DNA of 55,586 nt, taken from positions 1 to 55,586 of the forward strand of contig CAJMPP010000013.1 of NCBI GenBank assembly GCA_905215325.1, read 5' to 3'. Numbering within the stretch: the stretch's first letter is position 1; every line of letters starts with the position of its first letter. The notes under the pieces were generated by a model. The model was not told the origin of the DNA, ran no database searches, and saw only the letters and a program-made list of their open reading frames with translations. The DNA is from an uncultured bacterium (GTDB lineage Bacteria > Actinomycetota > Coriobacteriia > Coriobacteriales > Eggerthellaceae). The position numbers were made by a program, and so were the translations under genes. Shown in pieces: positions 14,886-24,600 of this stretch.

Positions 14886-15005
14886 CTCCTGATCTTCGTC
14901 CACTCGCTTATTTTTCTTCCGCCCATAAAGATCGACAGCCACAACAAGCACCGCCAACCAATTCGATAAAACCGACGAAATGAAACTCAGAATTTCTTTC
15001 AGCAT
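14880..15005 (-). CDS. 41-aa hydrophobic peptide, possible type I toxin
   Basis: It reads MLKEILSFISSVLSNWLAVL then VVAVDLYGRKKNKRVDEDQE and K. There is one predicted membrane helix (about residues 5-27) and a Lys/Arg-rich then acidic tail, the design of Fst/Ldr-like membrane toxins. TAGGAAGAGG lies 9 bases before the ATG at 15005. An overlapping ATG at 15011 in another frame gives a 34-aa alternative of less typical composition. The converging structured RNA supports a toxin-antitoxin reading, but the family match is not certain. Confidence 0.5.
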   Translation of the reverse strand: MLKEILSFISSVLSNWLAVLVVAVDLYGRKKNKRVDEDQEK

Positions 15006-15285
15006 AAGGCATCGCCTCTTCCTACATACATAGGTCGAAGCTCCGCCCGCGTTGGACTTCGCTGGCTTCGCCAGCATAGCGAATATAGTACGTATGTTCT
15101 ATCTTTCCGACACCGTGAATGTTGATTCAAATATAGCGAAACGCTCCCCTGACGCGCTCAGCCCCGGCGGTCCAAGGCACGCAACGCAACAGCGCCCGCC
15201 GTTCGCAGATGAACGAGGGACGGAGGCGTGTTCACGGAAGACGCCTGGTGAACTGGAGACGGACGCAAGGTTGTCCGCGCATCAA
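15006..15285. other. Intergenic, contains a decayed REP arm
   Basis: GAGGGACGGAGGCGTGTTCA at about 15213 is another copy of the dispersed element. No gene seen. Confidence 0.5.
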
Positions 15286-15309
15286 AAAGGACCGCGCAAG
15301 CGGTCCTTT
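15286..15309 (-). terminator. Terminator of the purF-purM transcript
   Basis: AAAGGACCGC (15286-15295), loop GCAA, GCGGTCCTTT (15300-15309). On the minus strand it is followed by a T tract (TTTTTGATG). Confidence 0.85.
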
Positions 15310-15342
15310 CAGTCATGCAAGCTATTATGCCGAAGCGGGAGT

Positions 15343-16425
15343 TTACCCCTGATACCCGTACAGGTTACCTTCGCCCGTGTACTGCACCTCGCCGGTGCCG
15401 GACACGATGTGGCCAACGCGATAGGTCTTCTCGCCGGCTTCGGCCAGAGCGGCCTCGACTTCCTCGGCGCGCGCGGGGTCCACGATCAAGATCATGCCCA
15501 CACCCATGTTGAACGTCTTGAGCGCCTGCGGCTCGGAAAGCTCGGCGGCGTCGCAGACGTACTTCGCCACGGCGGGCACGGGCCAGGCGCCCAAATCCAC
15601 CTGCGCGTCCACGCGCTCGTTCAGCGCACGGTTGAGGTTCTCGGAGATGCCGCCGCCCGTGATGTGGGCCAGCGCACGCACGGCGCCCGGGCACGCCTTC
15701 AGCGTGGACAGCACCTGCTTCACGTAAATGCGCGTCGGTGTGAGCAGCGCATCGGCCACGGACTGGCCGCCCAGCGCCTCCACCGGCGCCAGCAGCTCTT
15801 CGCGGCTTTTGCCCTCCACGCACACCTTGCGAGCCAGCGAGTAGCCGTTGGAATGCAGGCCCGAGGATGCCAGGCCGATGAGCACGTCGCCCTCGGACAC
15901 GCTTTCGGGATCGAGCATCTTCGGCTTGTCCACCACGCCCACGGTGAAGCCGGACAGGTCGTAGTCGTCAGGGTTCATGACGCCCGGATGCTCGGCCATC
16001 TCGCCGCCGATAAGCGCGCAGCCCGCCTGACGGCAGCCCTCGCCGATGCCGGCAACGACCTCGGCCACGTGCTCCTTGCGCAGCTTGCCGATGGCGATGT
16101 AGTCCAGGAAGAACAACGGCTCGGCGCCGCACGCCAGAATGTCGTTGACGCACATGGCCACAAGGTCGATGCCCACCGTGCCGTGCTTGCCGGCCAGCTG
16201 GGCCACCTTGAGCTTCGTGCCCACGCCATCGGTGCCTGAAACCAGCAGCGGCTCGGCCATATCCTTTGCCGCCGCGATGCTGAACAGGCCGCCGAAGCCG
16301 CCGATGTCGCCGACGACCTCCGGGCGATACGTGGAGTGCACCGTCTCCTTGATGGCGTCGACGGCGCGCGCGCCCTCAGCGGTGTCCACACCTGCTGCCT
16401 GGTACGTAACTTCCTGCTTCGTCAC
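15343..16425 (-). CDS. purM: Phosphoribosylformylglycinamidine cyclo-ligase
   Basis: PurM (AIR synthetase) uses ATP to close the imidazole ring of FGAM to AIR in purine synthesis. The GTG at 16425 follows AAGGAGCATCCA and gives (M)TKQEVTYQAAGVDTAEGAR, the family start, so the longer upstream reading is rejected. The 360-aa protein has the usual motifs: SGTDGVGTKLK (ATP/FGAM binding), GIDLVAMCVNDI, GCALIGGEMAEHPGVM, GLASSGLHSNGYSL, AHITGGGISENLNR and FNMGVGM. It is separated from purF by 259 bp of repeats, but both share strand and pathway. Confidence 0.97.
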   Translation of the reverse strand: MTKQEVTYQAAGVDTAEGARAVDAIKETVHSTYRPEVVGDIGGFGGLFSIAAAKDMAEPLLVSGTDGVGTKLKVAQLAGKHGTVGIDLVAMCVNDILACGAEPLFFLDYIAIGKLRKEHVAEVVAGIGEGCRQAGCALIGGEMAEHPGVMNPDDYDLSGFTVGVVDKPKMLDPESVSEGDVLIGLASSGLHSNGYSLARKVCVEGKSREELLAPVEALGGQSVADALLTPTRIYVKQVLSTLKACPGAVRALAHITGGGISENLNRALNERVDAQVDLGAWPVPAVAKYVCDAAELSEPQALKTFNMGVGMILIVDPARAEEVEAALAEAGEKTYRVGHIVSGTGEVQYTGEGNLYGYQG

Positions 16426-16684
16426 TGGATGCTCCTTATCTGATAGGCGGGAACCCAGCCAACCCTGCGGCCAGCGCTCCCGCACCGTTAACCTTCAAAA
16501 CCCGGACACTTGGGGACGTACCCTTATCTGTCCGGTTTCGCGCGAACCGCGAACCGCGAACACACCTCCGCCCCCCGTTCGCGATCAGGGACTCGTTCCC
16601 GTCCACCAACTCCGGACACTTAGTCCTACGTCCCCAAACTGTCCCCTGTCCGGCGGCCCAAACTGTCCGGCGTGCTTGTGGTTG
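16426..16684. repeat. Repeat-rich spacer between purF and purM
   Basis: Several copies of CCGGACACTT, GTCCCC and TGTCCGG occur in both orientations (near 16501, 16534, 16613, 16646 and 16667), plus a GAACACACCTCCGCCCCCCG arm at 16558. It looks like a cluster of REP elements inserted inside the pur operon. Confidence 0.65.
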
Positions 16685-18190
16685 CTACACGCTGACTTGG
16701 GTGTTCTCGGCTTCTTGCGCTTCCTTTTCGTAGGCGGCTGCGAAGTCGGCCTTGGTCATGAAGCTGTTGCGCGCGGTGTAGGCGGGGATGTCCACGGGGT
16801 ACTCGCCCGAGAAGCACGCCTCGCAATAGCCCGGCGTGCGCACGTCGGGCAGGCTGTCGCGCAGGCCCTGCAGGCTGATGAACGCCAGCGAGTCGGCGCC
16901 CATCCACTCGCACATCTCGTCGTTGGTCATGTTCGCGGCGATCAGCTGGTCGCGCGTGTCGGTGTCGATGCCGTAGAAGCACGGCCACATGACCTCGGGG
17001 CTGACGATGCGCATGTGCACCTCGGTGGCACCGGCGTCGCGCAGCATCTCGATGAGCTTCTTCGACGTGTTGCCGCGCACGATGGAGTCGTCGATAACCA
17101 CCAGGCGCTTGCCGCGGATGACGGAGGGCAGCGGGTTGAGCTTCAGGCGGATGCCCAGCTGGCGCATGGCCTGCGTGGGCTGGATGAACGTGCGGCCAAC
17201 GTAGCGGTTCTTCACGATGCCATCGGAATACGGGATGCCGCTTTCGAAGGCGAAGCCCATGGCCGACGGGATGCCGCTATCGGGCACGCCGAGCACCAGG
17301 TCGGCATCGGCCGGCGCCTCGCGGGCCAGGATGCGGCCCATGTTGCGGCGTGCCTGATAGACCGACTGGCCGTCCATGATGGAGTCGGGGCGGGCAAAGT
17401 ACACATACTCGAAGATGCAGCTGGCGCGCTTGCGCGGCTCGACGCCCTGCTCGGAGGTGACGCCCTCCTTGTTGAAGCGCACGATCTCGCCGGGCTCGAC
17501 GTCGCGCACGTATTCGGCGCCCACGATGTCCAGGCCGCAGGTTTCGCTGGAAACCACCCAGCCGCGGTTATCGGGAAGCTGGCCGATGCACAGCGGGCGG
17601 ATGCCGTTGGGATCGCGGAACGCATACAGCGTGTCGGGGCTGGCCAGCACCATGGCGTACGCGCCCTCCATATACTGCATGGCGTAGCGGATGCCCTCGC
17701 GCAGGTGGTGCGTCTTCTGCGTGACGCTGCCGATGGCCTTGGCGGCCACCTCGGAGTCGGTGCCCGCGCGCAGCTGGATGCCCTCGTCGATCAGGCGGGC
17801 GCGCAGGCTGTTGGTGTTCACCAGGGTGCCGTTATGCGCCAGCGCGATGAGGATCTCGTCGATGGCCGAGATGTGCGGCTGCGCGGCCTCCCACGACGCC
17901 GCGGCGCCGCTGGTGGAATAGCGCGCGTGGCCCACGGCCACGTAGCCTTCGAGCGCGGCCAGGCGCGACTCGTCGAACACCTGGGTGACCAGGCCCAGGT
18001 CCTTCGACACCATGATGGTCTCGCCATCGCCCACGGCGATGCCGGCCGACTCCTGCCCACGGTGCTGCAACGCCTGCAGGCCGAAGCACGTCATGCGTGC
18101 AACGTCCTCGCCGGGGGCGAACACGCCGAACACGGCGCACTCCTCCTCCAGGCGGTCGGGGCGCTCTCCCGGCAGAATCGAGGTGCTCAT
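16685..18190 (-). CDS. purF: Amidophosphoribosyltransferase
   Basis: PurF catalyses the first step of purine synthesis, transferring glutamine ammonia to PRPP. The 501-aa protein begins with a 17-residue propeptide ending EEE before catalytic Cys18 (CAVFGVF). It has glutaminase motifs LQHRGQESAGIAVGDG and VGHARYSTSG, the PRPP-binding loop VVIDDSIVRGNTSKK, and C-terminal Cys residues consistent with an Fe-S type enzyme (CFYGIDTDT, GYCEACFSGEYP). Its ATG overlaps the TGA of the sortase gene (ATGA), so it is translated in the wake of the sortase. purM lies downstream. Confidence 0.97.
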   Translation of the reverse strand: MSTSILPGERPDRLEEECAVFGVFAPGEDVARMTCFGLQALQHRGQESAGIAVGDGETIMVSKDLGLVTQVFDESRLAALEGYVAVGHARYSTSGAAASWEAAQPHISAIDEILIALAHNGTLVNTNSLRARLIDEGIQLRAGTDSEVAAKAIGSVTQKTHHLREGIRYAMQYMEGAYAMVLASPDTLYAFRDPNGIRPLCIGQLPDNRGWVVSSETCGLDIVGAEYVRDVEPGEIVRFNKEGVTSEQGVEPRKRASCIFEYVYFARPDSIMDGQSVYQARRNMGRILAREAPADADLVLGVPDSGIPSAMGFAFESGIPYSDGIVKNRYVGRTFIQPTQAMRQLGIRLKLNPLPSVIRGKRLVVIDDSIVRGNTSKKLIEMLRDAGATEVHMRIVSPEVMWPCFYGIDTDTRDQLIAANMTNDEMCEWMGADSLAFISLQGLRDSLPDVRTPGYCEACFSGEYPVDIPAYTARNSFMTKADFAAAYEKEAQEAENTQVSV

Positions 18191-19143
18191 GCTGCTGTCT
18201 CCTTTGCCGCTTCGCTGACGGCGGCCACGTCCTCGGGGTTGATGTTGCTATCATCGGCAACGACGCTGCTGGCCGCTGCTGTTGAACCGGATTCGTACGC
18301 GAACAGCACCCACCGGCCGTTGCTGGCCAGGTTATCGCAGGTGGAGAACGCGAACGTGTGCTTCATGTCGGCGGCAGAGGGAAGCCCCGCCACCGTGACG
18401 ACGGAACGGTCGACCTTGTCCTGCACGTAAGCCTGGCGCTCCTGCTCGCTGGCGAACGCCGTTTGAGCCAAAGGATCGTCTGCCGCGCAATGCACGATGG
18501 AGAAGGTGGTGAGCTGGTAGTTCGCCGTGGGCGTGAACACATACACGGTGCGATGGCCGTTAAACGTGTCCGCGTCGCCGAAATCGGCGAAGGGCGAGAA
18601 CATGGAGCCGTCGTTCATATGATGGCCGTACACGATGTTGTTCGCATCAGAAAAGTCAGCGGCGTTTGCCGCAGACAGGAAGATGCTGCCGAACGACACC
18701 CAGCTGGTCTGCCCGTAGAAGTCGGTTTTCAGGTAGTGTTCGTCGTCGGTGCCGTGCACGATGGGGAAGTTGACGGTGGTACCGGGAACGTAAATCCACC
18801 CCACCACGTCGGGGTTGATGGCCCGCAAAGCGTCCCAATCGACGGTGAAGCTTGCAAGGTCCATACGCTGAAGCGCAGCGGCATCGGGAGCATTGAAACC
18901 GATCTGCTCGAGCTGCTTGTTGTTCTGCTGGCCGTGCCAATAGCCGTAGCCGATGAAGGCCAGCGCGCCTGCGGCGCATACGAACACGATGAGGGAGATG
19001 ATGAACACCACGCGCCACACACCGCCCGAGCGTTTGGGCTTGCGCCTGCCTTGGGAAACGGAAACGGGCCGCACGGGACCCTGCCCTTGCGGGGCTGCGT
19101 GCGCGCCGCGCGATTGCGCGCGGTTATGCTGGTATTCGGACAA
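18187..19143 (-). CDS. Class B sortase
   Basis: Sortases cut sorting signals and link proteins to the wall. I prefer the TTG at 19143, preceded by GGGAAGGCGTGAA, over the GTG at 19179; this gives 318 aa. Features in order are a basic cytoplasmic tail, one membrane helix at about 42-66 (VWRVVFIISLIVFVCAAGAL) and the catalytic domain. The catalytic domain has FPIVHGTDDEHYLKTDFYG, FGSIFLSAANAADF, catalytic His in NIVYGHHMN, and the Cys/Arg pair in FAFSTCDNLASNGRWVLF. YLKTDFYG and GSIFL are typical of SrtB. The stop overlaps the purF start. A likely substrate is the LGQTG giant protein at 21669-31973. Confidence 0.9.
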   Translation of the reverse strand: MSEYQHNRAQSRGAHAAPQGQGPVRPVSVSQGRRKPKRSGGVWRVVFIISLIVFVCAAGALAFIGYGYWHGQQNNKQLEQIGFNAPDAAALQRMDLASFTVDWDALRAINPDVVGWIYVPGTTVNFPIVHGTDDEHYLKTDFYGQTSWVSFGSIFLSAANAADFSDANNIVYGHHMNDGSMFSPFADFGDADTFNGHRTVYVFTPTANYQLTTFSIVHCAADDPLAQTAFASEQERQAYVQDKVDRSVVTVAGLPSAADMKHTFAFSTCDNLASNGRWVLFAYESGSTAAASSVVADDSNINPEDVAAVSEAAKETAA

Positions 19144-19576
19144 TTCACGCCTTCCCAAGCGTCGAAGCGCGAAAAACACGCAAGACGCCTCCGCAGTAGC
19201 TCGGAAACCTCATCTACCTAGTACATAGTACGAAACATCCCCAGGTCGGGGATACGCCGCCCGCGAAATGCCGTAAATCAACGCAGGATGTTCGAAAAAC
19301 CGCCCAGCACCTGCAGGGCGCGGGCGGCAAAAGCCGCCCGACGGGCATTCGCGACGCCCTCCCCTCAAAGTGCGCCCGGGCCCGAACCCCTGCGGACCCG
19401 CAAGGATGTCCCGCGGACGCGCAAGCGCACCCTCACGCACCCTGGGCGCCGTCGGCTCACAGGCAGCCGCACGCCGCCCGCGCACGCGACAAGCCGAAAA
19501 CGCGAGGGAGCGCACCGTGCACGACGCACGACGCGCTCCCTCGCCTCGGACTGCCGCTAGGCATTCCGCGTTCGGC
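19144..19576. other. Intergenic, sortase upstream region
   Basis: CTAGTACATAGTAC around 19219 gives TACTAT on the minus strand, a possible -10 for the sortase-purF-purM transcript. The rest, apart from the hairpin at 19502-19544, shows no gene. Confidence 0.4.
19502..19544 (-). terminator. Terminator of the 33-aa peptide gene
   Basis: GCGAGGGAGCGC (19502-19513) pairs perfectly with GCGCTCCCTCGC (19533-19544), followed on the minus strand by GTTTTCGG. Confidence 0.65.
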
Positions 19577-19678
19577 CTATTTCTTCTTCATCTCGTCGAG
19601 AAAGCCCTTCAAGATGAAGCCGATGATCACGATGACTATGACCGCGACTATGACCGGAATCGTCCAACTTGGCACCAT
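19577..19678 (-). CDS. 33-aa single-helix membrane peptide
   Basis: It reads MVPSWTIPVIVAVIVIVIIG then FILKGFLDEMKKK. The first 24 residues are an uninterrupted membrane helix and the tail is basic. AAGGGG lies 7 bases before the ATG and a clean hairpin terminator lies downstream, so it looks expressed. It may be a small membrane regulator or a toxin-like peptide. It sits between the sortase operon and ppk2. Too short for most gene finders. Confidence 0.6.
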   Translation of the reverse strand: MVPSWTIPVIVAVIVIVIIGFILKGFLDEMKKK

Positions 19679-19772
19679 AACGCAACCCCTTTTCGTCTAT
19701 TTGCACGCCGCCCGTCTCCTAAATCGGCCGGCGCCCTGCGCCCATGTGGTATCAAGCAATACTACCGCGCCT

Positions 19773-21512
19773 TCACTCGCCGTGCAACCGCACCTCGAGC
19801 GCGTCGTTGATGACCTCGAGCGCCTTGACACGGGCGAAGCGCTTGTCGTCGGACTCGAGCACGATCCACGGCGCGAACGGCGTGGACGTCAGGCGGAACA
19901 TGTCCTCGACAGCGCTTTTGTACTGCGGATACTTGTCGCGGTTGCGCCAATCCTCATCGGTGATCTTCCACTGCTTGGCGGGGTCTTCCTGACGGGCGCG
20001 GAAACGGGCAAGCTGCTCGTCCTGGCTGATGTCCACCCAGAACTTCAGCAGCACGGCGCCCCAGCGCACCAGCTCCTGCTCGAACTCGTTGATCTCGTCG
20101 TAGGCGCGCGCCCACTGGGCGTCGGTGGCGAAACCCTCCACGCGCTCCACCAGCACGCGGCCGTACCAGCTGCGGTCGTAGATGCCCACGTGTCCCGCCT
20201 TGGGAAGGCGCGTCCAGTAGCGCCACAGGTGAGGGTGGGCAAGCTCGGGCTTGGTGGGCGCGGGGCTGGGGAAGATGGTGTAGGCGCGCGCGTCGAGGGC
20301 CTGGGCCACGCGCTTGATGGCGCCGCCCTTGCCCGCCGCGTCCCAGCCCTCGAACATGAGCATAAGCGGAACGCGCGCCTGGTACATCTCCATCTCCAGC
20401 TTGTTCAGGCGATTCTGCTGTTTTTTCAGGCGATCCTTGTACTCTTCGTGGTCGAGCACCAGGCCATGATCGACCTCGTCAAGGCTGGGAACCCTGTCCA
20501 CGATGCGGAAGCGGCTGGCTCGCGGGGCGTGCGCGGCCTGCGCGGCCGCCTGCTCCGCGGCAGCTTGCGCCACGGCCAACTGCTGCTCGGGGGAACGACC
20601 CTCCAGCGGGACATCTTCCGCCGCACCGGCGCTGTTGGCCTGCGCCTTCGCGGCGGCCGCAAGGGCGACGGGGTCCTTCTTCGCGTGAAGCGCCTTGTCG
20701 AGCGCATCGACCAGCGTCTCGGCGATCTTAAGGTTGGCGCGACGCTTGTCCTCGCCGTTGATCAGGTGCCACGGCGCATACGAGAAGTCGCTGCCCTCGA
20801 GCAGGTTGTCGTACAGGCGGTACGCCTCCTCGTATTCGCCGATGGTGGCCATCTTGCCGTCGGACACGCGCCAGGCGGTGGCGGGGTCGCGGCGCAGGCG
20901 CGTCAGGCGCTTGCGCTGCGCCTCCTTCGTCACATGGACGAAGAACTTCACCACCACGTAGCCGTCGTCAGTGAGCTGCTTCTCGAAATCGGCGGAGCTG
21001 GCAAGCGCACCGCGCAGCGCGTCGATATGGCGCTCCTCGGCGGCCTCGCGCACGGCGCGCGCAACGGTGGCGCGGGGGTGGAGGACCTTGCCGTTTTTGA
21101 TCTTCACCTCGCCGAACTGGGTGTAGAGCATGCGCTGCACGGCCGAGGTGTACCAGCCGCGGTCGTAGAAGGTGATGGTGCCGCGGCCGCCGAGCGCCTT
21201 CCAGAACTGCTGCATCATAGGATAGAAGCCGCCCACGCCGTGCTCGGCGCCCGGGAACGACGCCGCGTCGACGGCATTGAAGTTCTCCGTGACGTACACG
21301 CTGGTGGCGCGGGCGTCCAGGTTGTACATAAGGTCGGAGATGCGGCTGCCCTTGCCTGCGCCGTTCCAGCCCTCGAACAGCACCACGAGTCCCACGCCGG
21401 CCGCGCGCGCCTCCTGCTGCAGCACCACCAAACGCTCTGTCAGCGCATCGCGGCGTGCCTTGTATTCTTCCTTCGGAAGCGGTTCCTCAGAGAAATCGAC
21501 GGTCTCCAGCAT
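19773..21512 (-). CDS. Two-domain polyphosphate kinase 2 family phosphotransferase
   Basis: The ATG at 21512 follows GGGGAGGGCCGCCT; the protein has 579 aa. It has two PPK2 domains in tandem. Domain 1 has a divergent Walker A (FEGWNGAGKG, residues 46-55) and YDRGWYTSAVQRM. Domain 2 has the canonical FEGWDAAGKGGAIKR (near residue 388) and YDRSWYGRVLVERVEGF. A 60-residue Ala-rich linker joins them. Such double-domain proteins are polyphosphate:AMP phosphotransferases (class II), making ADP from AMP and polyP. Domain 2 is probably the catalytic one in view of its intact motifs. The same window has ppx and ppk1, so this is part of a polyP set. Confidence 0.9.
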   Translation of the reverse strand: MLETVDFSEEPLPKEEYKARRDALTERLVVLQQEARAAGVGLVVLFEGWNGAGKGSRISDLMYNLDARATSVYVTENFNAVDAASFPGAEHGVGGFYPMMQQFWKALGGRGTITFYDRGWYTSAVQRMLYTQFGEVKIKNGKVLHPRATVARAVREAAEERHIDALRGALASSADFEKQLTDDGYVVVKFFVHVTKEAQRKRLTRLRRDPATAWRVSDGKMATIGEYEEAYRLYDNLLEGSDFSYAPWHLINGEDKRRANLKIAETLVDALDKALHAKKDPVALAAAAKAQANSAGAAEDVPLEGRSPEQQLAVAQAAAEQAAAQAAHAPRASRFRIVDRVPSLDEVDHGLVLDHEEYKDRLKKQQNRLNKLEMEMYQARVPLMLMFEGWDAAGKGGAIKRVAQALDARAYTIFPSPAPTKPELAHPHLWRYWTRLPKAGHVGIYDRSWYGRVLVERVEGFATDAQWARAYDEINEFEQELVRWGAVLLKFWVDISQDEQLARFRARQEDPAKQWKITDEDWRNRDKYPQYKSAVEDMFRLTSTPFAPWIVLESDDKRFARVKALEVINDALEVRLHGE

Positions 21513-21668
21513 AGGCGGCCCTCCCCTTCGCGATCGATGCCATCCCACACGGCTAGCGGCCCCGAGCAGCGCAACGGCGCGTGCAGCATGGCGGGAATCC
21601 TTCCTTTCATGCTAGCACACGCCGAAGCGGGAACAGCGGCGACGGGGAATCGTAACCAACCGTTGACT

Positions 21669-24600
21669 TTACCTGCGACGCCGGCGCGTCGCGAGGGCGG
21701 CCGCAAGGGCAGCCACCGCCGCCGCGATGAGCGCCGCGACGCCGGTTGCCGCGGCGCCGGCCTTAGCGGCAGTGTCACCCGTTTGCCCAAGCGCTGCGGC
21801 TACAGAAGCGTTAGCGGAGCCGTCCGGGTTATCCGGGTCGCCAGGGTTGCCCGAATTGTCCGAATTCGAGTCGTCCGAGTTGCCGGAACCAGGTCCGGGG
21901 TTGTCGGAGTCCGAGCCCGGTTTAGACGGATCGGACGGGTCCGGCTTATCCGGGTTGTCAGGTCCGTTCGGGTTATCCGGGTTGTCCGGGTTATCGGGAC
22001 CATCCGGGTTGTCCGGGCTCGGGCCAGGCCCGGGATCGGGCTTGCCGGGATCCACCGGATCCGGCCCGGGGTTAGGCCCAGGCTCGGGCCCTGGTCCAGG
22101 ACCCGGACCAGGGTCAGGCGGATTCGGCGGATCGGGATCAGGTCCCGGGGCAGGCGGGTTCACTGGACCAGGGTCGGGCGACGGCCCCGGACCCGGTTCA
22201 GGGCCAGGCCCCGGCCCAGGTTCGGGGTTATCCGGGTTATCCGGCCCAGGCTCGGGTCCCGGCCCGGGTTCGGGATTGTCGGGGTCGGGACCAGGACCGG
22301 GGTCCGGATTATCGGGATCGGGTCCCGGACCCGGCTCTGGAGGATTCGGCGGATCGACCGGGCCAGGGTCGGGGTTGTCGGGATCGGGAGTCGGACCCGG
22401 ATCCGGGTTGTCAGGGTCCACAGGCCCCGGCCCCGGACCGGGATCGGGCTCCGGCTTCGCCTTCACCGTAAGCGTGCCCGGCACGATGGTCGCGGCGAAG
22501 TTGGGGTCGTCGACACTTGCATTAATAATGTAGTCGCCAGCCGGCGACTTCTCGTCGGCATCGCACGAATAGCGAACCTCCACCCCATCCGTGCTCACAC
22601 GGCTCACCAAACTGCTGGTGAAGGCGGGATTGCTTTCCCCTTCCATGCGCTCGGCGTCGTCCACCGCCACCAGAAGCTGGGCGGGCGCAACCGAGATGGC
22701 CAGCTCCACATCGTCGGCCGCAAGGTAGTTGCGGCTCTCGGCCGCCCGGGCGATCACGCGCGCGGTACCGGCGGCGTTGATCGTGGCATAGCGGCCCTGC
22801 AGCGAAACAGGCGCATCGCCGTCGGGGCCCTGCACAAGCTCGAACGTCACCGGGGTCTTCGCCGTGTTCTGCAAAACGATGCCAGGACCACCGAACACGC
22901 CCGAATACGACGTCGGGCCCGTGATGGCCTGCGGCGCCTTCGCTATGGCGAACGAGGCCTTCTGATCGCCGACCAGGTTCGGGTTCTCAACGCGCGCCGT
23001 CGCAACGTAGCTGCCGCTGTCGCGCGGAGCTTCGGAGGTCGGGCCGTACACGGTGCCATCGGCGCCCTCGTACGTCACGGAATAATCCTGCTCATCCAAC
23101 CCCTGCGCATCCACCTGCACACCATGGGCATTCCCATCGTAGACGCAATCAGCTGCGGCGATTTCGAAGGAAACGGGCTTTTGCGCAATCGCAAACTCGG
23201 CGACGGCGCGCCCGACGTACCCGTTCGCGGCCAGCCTTGCTACCACCCGGTACGTGCCCGCATCCGTGGGAGCGGTGCTGCTGGAATAGCGGGTGCCGCC
23301 CATTCCCGTGAAAGACAGTTTGACGGAGCCTGCGCACCCGTCCGGAACGCCCACAAGCTCGGGGCCCTGCGGCTGGCCGTCGTACACGAAGTTCGCCTCG
23401 GCAAACGACAAATCCGCTTTCTGCGGCGCAACCGTCAACGCGAAGCGAGCGCTGCGCGTTTGACCAGCGGAATCGGAGCATACGACATCAAAGCAGAACA
23501 CTCCCGCACTCTCCGGCGTTCCCGCGATCCGCACCGCGCCGTCCTCGGCAACCTCCAGGTGCAGGCCCTCAGGCAACGCGCTGTCAGGCGCAACCGCATA
23601 CATATAAGGCGCGGTGCCGCCGGTGGCGGGCTCGATTGCCCCGACGTATTCGCTATGAGCGGTCGCAACGGGCAACCCGCATGCGTTGAACGCCAGGTCC
23701 TCCCGCTTGGCTATGGATACCTCGGCCCGATCGGTCTCGACGGACGTCACCGTGCCCAGATACGTTTGCGTAATGCGGCAATAGTACGAACCCGCATCCG
23801 CCGCCGCAGCGCGATCAAACGTCAGCGAAGCAGATGTTTCGCCCTCAAGCGCCACGTCCTCGCCGCCATCGGACACGCGGAACCACTGATAGCCCAGCTC
23901 GTGCGACGCCGCCGCCCCGCACGAAACCTCCTCGTGGGCAAGGATTTCCTCGGCGGCATCAGCCGCAATCGAAAGCGTCACTGCTTCGCCCTCATGCACG
24001 CTGACATCTTGCGGTTGGGCCTTCACCACGGGCTGGCCCGCGCGAGCGAACGAGAACGCCAGCCTTTGCGGCACATCGATATCGTTCAAGGTAACGCGGT
24101 AGCTTCCGCCCTGGTAATCGGCGATGTCCAGCTCAACGGAATCCGCGATCAAGCCGTCACGCACGTCGGCCACGGTCGCCCGCTCCAAGTAGCACCCGTC
24201 ATAAGGCGTCGCCGTGAACGAGGCGCTGCCGCCCTGGGGCACGGCCGCGCTGGCCGGATCAACCGTGCCGTTGACCGCCGACGCTTTCACCTCAAACTTC
24301 GGCGTCTCCGCGAATCGCGCCGTCACCGTCACGTCGTCTTCAGGCGTGAACGTCCAAGCCGCATCCGTGCTCACCGGCCTGGAACCCACGGCGCCGTCCT
24401 TCCCAATTGAATACCAGCCATCGAAAACGTAGCCTTCATCGGGCACGGCGCGCAACGTGCACGAGGATCCGTTCTCCACCTTGTCAACCAGGGCGCATCC
24501 CCACTCATCGTTTTCCGACGAGCCATCGATGCACCCGCCGTCGCGCGGGTCGACCGCCACAACGTTCCACGAATCCCTTACGTAATATGCCGTGTAGGTC

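Noticed and set aside
16139..18430. 763-codon frame antisense to purF and purM
   Set aside because: Opposite to two conserved enzymes; typical His/Ala/Arg-rich shadow.
21727..22533. Gly/Ser/Pro repeat protein on the plus strand (LSGLSGPGSGPGPG type)
   Set aside because: It is the complement of the Pro/Gly stalk of the giant surface protein, which has a signal peptide, sorting motif and all domains in frame.
19614..24410. 1,598-codon plus-strand frame over ppk2 and the giant gene
   Set aside because: It is antisense to well-supported coding sequence, rich in Arg/Gly/Val/Ile from complementary codons, and has no recognisable domain.
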